NCBI GenBank assembly: GCA_023431385.1
Contig: JAEYWA010000165.1
Location: 1-8,217, forward strand
From: Bacillota bacterium
Lineage (GTDB): Bacteria; Bacillota; Clostridia; Acetivibrionales; DSM-1351
Reading direction: 5' to 3'
Length of the DNA stretch: 8,217 bases
How positions within the stretch are numbered: position 1 is the stretch's first letter; each line of letters begins with the position of its first letter. Made by a program: the position numbers and the translations under genes. Shown piece after piece: positions 5,546 through 8,217 of the stretch. The notes under the pieces are model-generated. The model searched no databases. It was not told where the DNA came from and saw only the letters and a list, made by a program, of their open reading frames with translations.

Positions 5546-6889
5546 TTGTACTCTAAAAAAGAACTCCTTCGACTTTTCTTTCCTGCATTTATTGAACAAT
5601 TTCTTTCTACAGCAATTGGTGTAGTTAATACTATGATGGTAAGCGGACTTGGAGCTTTTGCCGTTTCGGCAGTAGGTATTGTCGACTCCATAAATTTTGT
5701 TGCCATGAACCTTTTTCTTTCGGTATCAACAGGTGCTACAGTTGTTATAGCACAGCATCTTGGAGCAGGAAATCCTAAAAAGGCTTCAAACACTGCTGCA
5801 CAGTCCATCGTATCTGTTTTATTACTGTCTGCCATTACAGGTCTGGGACTCTACATATTCGGACAGCAAATTATAGGATTCATGTTTGGTGATGCAGAAC
5901 CTGTTGTTAAATCGGCGGCCTGGACATATATGACCTGTTCCGCAATATCATATCCGCTTTTGGGATTATTTAATATTTTTACAGGAATACTCAGGGCAAA
6001 TAACAATTTTATTGCATCAATGACATCTATTATAATGTCCAATGTGATAAACCTGATTGTAGGAGCAATTTGCATTTTCCAATTGGATCTAGGTGTACTG
6101 GGAGCCGGTATAGGTCTGATTGCAGCCAGACTTACAGGTGCGGTGATTTTATTCTTTCATTTGATAAGAAGTCCCAAGATACACATAAAAAATGCTTCCT
6201 TTAAAGTTTCCTTAGGTATAATGAAACCGGTTCTCTATATAGGCGTGCCCGCTGGGCTGGACAGTCTGGTATTTAATGGAGGAAAGCTGCTGGTTCAGGC
6301 AATTGTTGCGTCACTTGGGACGGCTTCGCTTGCAGCCAACAGTATTGCCAGTTCCTTAAACTCAATAATTAATATTCCGGGTAATGCTGTCTCTATAGTT
6401 GCTGTCAGTATCATAGGCTATTATGCAGGAGCAGGGAATAAGCTGGAACTTAAGAAAATGATAAACAAGCTGACAGTATATGCTATGATTTTACTGGGGA
6501 CTGTTTCCCTTATATTCCTGCCATTTGCATCTCAAATTCTTAAATTGTATCAGCCCACAGGTGATGTATTGACTATGGCTTTACACATAACCTATTTAAC
6601 CCTGGCTTGTATTCCGATTTTCTGGCCGGCGGCTTTTATAATACCGGCTTGTCTGAGAAGCGCCGGCGACGTTGTATATATAACAGTAGTTTCCATTGCC
6701 AGCATGTGGATTGTGCGAGTTTTGGGAGGCTATTTACTGGTCAGATATACCAATCTTGGACTCATGGGGATATGGATAGCCTGGTGCTTGGACTGGGTTA
6801 CCAGAGGGGTACCTTTTTACATAAGGGTGCTGAGCCGGAAATATGAGAAGTATTTGCCTTCCCAAGAGAAAGCAACTGTTTCTGATTAG
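5546..6889 (+). CDS. MATE-family multidrug/cation efflux transporter
   Basis: This is an integral membrane protein of about 447 residues in the MATE (NorM/DinF-like) family, which exports drugs or metabolites in exchange for Na+ or H+. It has two similar halves of about six transmembrane segments each. The first half starts at KKELLRLFFPAFIEQFL and includes NTMMVSGLGAFAVSAVG. The second half is announced by MKPVLYIGVPAGLDSLVFNG, with SLAANSIASSLNSIINIPGN after it. The typical loop-2 pattern AQHLGAGNPKKA is present. It ends in a short charged cytoplasmic tail. The frame also allows ATG 5516, but no ribosome binding site precedes that codon and the hairpin abuts it. AAAAGG at 5529-5534 instead serves TTG 5546, after which the protein begins MYSKKELL, as relatives do. 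I prefer TTG but the start is not certain. The substrate is unknown. The inverted repeat upstream suggests regulated expression. Confidence 0.88.
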   Translation: MYSKKELLRLFFPAFIEQFLSTAIGVVNTMMVSGLGAFAVSAVGIVDSINFVAMNLFLSVSTGATVVIAQHLGAGNPKKASNTAAQSIVSVLLLSAITGLGLYIFGQQIIGFMFGDAEPVVKSAAWTYMTCSAISYPLLGLFNIFTGILRANNNFIASMTSIIMSNVINLIVGAICIFQLDLGVLGAGIGLIAARLTGAVILFFHLIRSPKIHIKNASFKVSLGIMKPVLYIGVPAGLDSLVFNGGKLLVQAIVASLGTASLAANSIASSLNSIINIPGNAVSIVAVSIIGYYAGAGNKLELKKMINKLTVYAMILLGTVSLIFLPFASQILKLYQPTGDVLTMALHITYLTLACIPIFWPAAFIIPACLRSAGDVVYITVVSIASMWIVRVLGGYLLVRYTNLGLMGIWIAWCLDWVTRGVPFYIRVLSRKYEKYLPSQEKATVSD

Positions 6890-6908
6890 TAAATTTTCAC
6901 TTTATTAA

Positions 6909-6940
6909 TAGAAAATTAAATTTCTTTTATTTTCTAATTT
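6909..6940 (+). terminator. Possible AT-rich terminator after the MATE gene
   Basis: TAGAAAAT (6909-6916) pairs with ATTTTCTA (6929-6936), followed by ATTT. The stem is almost all A-T and the T tract is poor, so this is weak. It lies in the very AT-rich stretch between the MATE gene and the rpsB promoter. Confidence 0.3.
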
Positions 6941-6981
6941 GAATATTATTTGAAATGTTTAATAAATAATAAATTTAATGA

Positions 6982-7010
6982 TTGATAAAATTTATTCTAT
7001 ATGGTATACT
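6982..7010 (+). promoter_or_regulatory. Strong promoter of the rpsB operon
   Basis: TTGATA (6982-6987) lies exactly 17 bases from TATACT (7005-7010), which carries the TG of an extended -10 (TGGTATACT from 7002). The 60-90 bases upstream are almost pure A/T and could act as an UP element for the polymerase alpha subunits. Transcription should start near 7017. Confidence 0.8.
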
Positions 7011-7016
7011 AGCTAG

Positions 7017-7168
7017 CGGAAAAATACACACGCATTCCTCATGTAGAATTACACTGATTTCTATGCTTTAAGCTTGGAAAATTGTAATTGACTATGTTAA
7101 AGTGTCAGTGATAAGTCACTGTTGACAATGGGTGCGGAGGTATTAACTTTAACGGAGGTGTTTTTATT
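7017..7168 (+). promoter_or_regulatory. Structured 5' leader of rpsB, candidate autoregulatory RNA
   Basis: The untranslated leader of about 150 bases can fold into at least two local stems. TAG plus AATTACA (7044-7053) pairs with TGTAATT, a two-base GA bulge, and CTA (7083-7094). TGTCA plus GTGA (7103-7111) pairs with TCAC, a TGT bulge, and TGACA (7116-7127) around a TAAG loop. Two CGGAGGT copies follow, at 7135-7141 and 7153-7159; only the second is correctly spaced for the rpsB ATG. Ribosomal protein leaders often bind the encoded protein for feedback, and in E. coli S2 controls its own operon, so an S2-binding leader is a reasonable inference. I do not recognise this as a specific named RNA family. 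Confidence 0.5.
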
Positions 7169-7915
7169 ATGGCAGTTATTTCAATGAAACAACTTTTGGA
7201 GGCAGGTGTTCACTTCGGTCACCAGACAAGAAGATGGAACCCTAAGATGGCGGAGTACATTTTTACAGAACGTAATGGTATCTACATTATTGACCTTCAG
7301 AAAACAGTAAAGAAAGTGGACGACGCATACTTCTTCGTGAGAGAAGTGGCAATGAATGGACAGGATGTTCTTTTTGTTGGAACTAAGAAGCAGGCTCAGG
7401 ATTCTATCAAAGAAGAAGCTGAGAGAAGCGGACAGTTCTTTGTTAACAACAGATGGTTGGGTGGTATGCTCACCAACTTCAAGACTATTCGTAAGAGAAT
7501 AGACAGATTAAACCAGTTAAATGCTATGGAAGCTGATGGAACTTTCGAAGTTCTTCCTAAGAAAGAAGTCATCAAGCTTAAGAAGGAAATGGAAGATCTC
7601 GAAAAGAATCTTGGCGGTATCAAGAACATGAAGAAAATTCCTGGCGCAATGTTTGTTGTTGACCCACGCAAGGAAAGAAATGCGATTCTTGAAGCAAAGA
7701 AGCTTGGTATTCCTGTTGTAGCAATAGTTGATACAAACTGTGATCCTGATGAAGTAGATTTTGTTATTCCTGGTAATGACGATGCTATAAGAGCTGTAAA
7801 ACTTATTGCAGCAAAGATAGCTGATGCTATTATCGAAGGACGTCAGGGCGAACAGCTTTCACCTGAAGCTGTTGAATCAGCAGTAGCTGATGAAATAGTA
7901 GAAGTTGCTGAATAA
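7169..7915 (+). CDS. rpsB: 30S ribosomal protein S2
   Basis: This 248-residue protein is the small-subunit protein S2 (uS2), needed for a functional 30S subunit and for docking S1-like proteins where those occur. It begins with the typical MKQLLEAGVHFGHQTRRWNP and continues with NGIYIIDLQKTV. It carries NRWLGGMLTNFKTI (about 94-107), a Lys/Glu-rich coiled-coil arm (about 108-150) and the second S2 signature PVVAIVDTNCDPDEVDFVIP (about 182-201) followed by GNDDAIRA. An acidic tail after GRQGEQLSPEA closes it. The length is normal. ATG 7169 has GGAGGTG at 7154-7160. Codon use is more restricted than in the flanking genes, as expected for high expression. tsf follows in the same direction, the conserved bacterial order. 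Confidence 0.98.
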   Translation: MAVISMKQLLEAGVHFGHQTRRWNPKMAEYIFTERNGIYIIDLQKTVKKVDDAYFFVREVAMNGQDVLFVGTKKQAQDSIKEEAERSGQFFVNNRWLGGMLTNFKTIRKRIDRLNQLNAMEADGTFEVLPKKEVIKLKKEMEDLEKNLGGIKNMKKIPGAMFVVDPRKERNAILEAKKLGIPVVAIVDTNCDPDEVDFVIPGNDDAIRAVKLIAAKIADAIIEGRQGEQLSPEAVESAVADEIVEVAE

Positions 7916-7928
7916 TTTTGTATGAATT

Positions 7929-7974
7929 GATACATTACTAGGTTGTGTGCATAAAACACAATCTAGTAATGATC
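7929..7974 (+). repeat. Long hairpin in the rpsB-tsf gap (attenuator or processing site candidate)
   Basis: CATTACTAG plus GTTGTGT (7933-7948) pairs with ACACAAT plus CTAGTAATG (7956-7971): 16 continuous pairs including one G-U, with a 7-base loop. GAT/ATC extends the base past one bulged A. Only ATCTTATATTT follows rather than a clean T tract, so it may give partial termination, stabilise the 3' end of the rpsB message, or mark a cleavage site. Confidence 0.65.
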
Positions 7975-8040
7975 TTATATTTAAAATTAAATATTTATAC
8001 CAATATACCAAAAGTTATTCTATTATATAAAAAAATTAAT

Positions 8041-8104
8041 GGCACGGGTGATAAATAGATTTTTATCCCATTATGACATGGGATAATTTAGCTTGGCCCT
8101 TGTC
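8041..8104 (+). promoter_or_regulatory. Structured leader before tsf with competing hairpins
   Basis: TTATCCCAT (8063-8071) pairs perfectly with ATGGGATAA (8078-8086) around a 6-base loop. The same TTATCCC can instead pair with GGG-TG-ATAA at 8046-8054. GGCACGGG (8041-8048) can also pair with CCCTTGTC (8097-8104) with one mismatch, enclosing the hairpin and ending at the tsf ribosome binding site. These alternatives are mutually exclusive in part, as in attenuators and translational switches. The function is inferred only. Confidence 0.4.
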
Positions 8105-8121
8105 GGAAAGTGAGATAATAA

Positions 8122-8217
8122 ATGATTACTGCGGAAATGGTAAGACAGCTCCGTGAAAGAACCGGAGCAGGAATGATGGACTGCAAAAAAGCGTTGACCG
8201 AGACTAACGGTGACGAA
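8122..8217 (+). CDS. tsf: Translation elongation factor Ts, N-terminal part (3' end outside window)
   Basis: The 32 visible codons read MITAEMVRQLRERTGAGMMD and then CKKALTETNGDE, the unmistakable N-terminal UBA-like domain of EF-Ts, which binds EF-Tu. EF-Ts recycles EF-Tu from the GDP to the GTP form in the cytoplasm. ATG 8122 is preceded by AAAGTGAG (8107-8114), a moderate ribosome binding site 7 bases away. The gene continues past the right edge. It follows rpsB in the usual order, but 206 bases separate the two, and that gap contains strong hairpins. Confidence 0.97.
   Translation, partial: MITAEMVRQLRERTGAGMMDCKKALTETNGDE

Noticed and set aside
5509..5835. Minus-strand open frame of 108 codons over the start of the MATE gene
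   Set aside because: The MATE reading is clear on the + strand and the reverse translation matches nothing recognisable.
6607..6846. Plus-strand 79-codon frame within the MATE gene
   Set aside because: It is an alternative frame of clear transmembrane coding sequence, with no start signal.
7128..7187. Small upstream frame overlapping the rpsB start, beginning with ATG in the leader
   Set aside because: It has no Shine-Dalgarno site of its own and an unremarkable 19-codon product; likely chance.
7979..8040. Possible separate tsf promoter in the AT-rich stretch (TATTATATAA)
   Set aside because: Several -10-like strings exist because of the base composition, but none has a credible -35 at the right distance.

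Overview
The window looks like chromosomal DNA of a low-GC, spore-forming Clostridia member. The signs are AT-rich intergenic DNA, strong GGAGG-type ribosome binding sites, TTG and GTG starts, a sporulation sigma-K gene, and standard Firmicutes rpsB and tsf. Mesophilic cellulolytic clostridia (Ruminiclostridium type) would fit, but the sequence alone does not fix the genus. All genes I accept are on the + strand; every minus-strand open frame is a shadow of one of them.

Layout, left to right. The 3' end of sigK enters from the left edge and stops at a hairpin terminator that contains its stop codon. Two small stand-alone ligand-sensing proteins follow: a GyrI-like effector-binding domain protein (about 556-1077) and an ACT-domain protein (1186-1575) with its own terminator. 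Next is a two-gene unit, an ECF sigma factor (TTG start, 1736-2275) overlapped by 14 bases by a single-pass membrane protein that is probably its anti-sigma factor (2262-3335). The membrane protein appears to be frameshifted near its end: about 40 more plausible codons continue in another frame to a stop at 3424, just before a good terminator.

An AMP-forming acyl-CoA synthetase (GTG start, 3608-5326) with its own promoter comes next, then a MATE-family efflux transporter (about 5546-6889). The transporter is preceded by a large imperfect inverted repeat placed like an operator or leader hairpin. The right end is the translation block rpsB (7169-7915) and the start of tsf (8122 to the edge). 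rpsB has a near-ideal promoter and a roughly 150-base structured leader with two Shine-Dalgarno-like sites. The 206-base rpsB-tsf gap holds a 16-bp hairpin and a set of competing hairpins just ahead of tsf.

The region is mostly ordinary: independent single-gene or two-gene units, each with its own promoter or terminator. I see no mobile element, CRISPR array, tRNA or rRNA, and no multi-gene system of an unknown kind. The points most worth checking are the out-of-frame 3' end of the anti-sigma gene, the RNA structures around rpsB and tsf, and the inverted repeat before the MATE gene.
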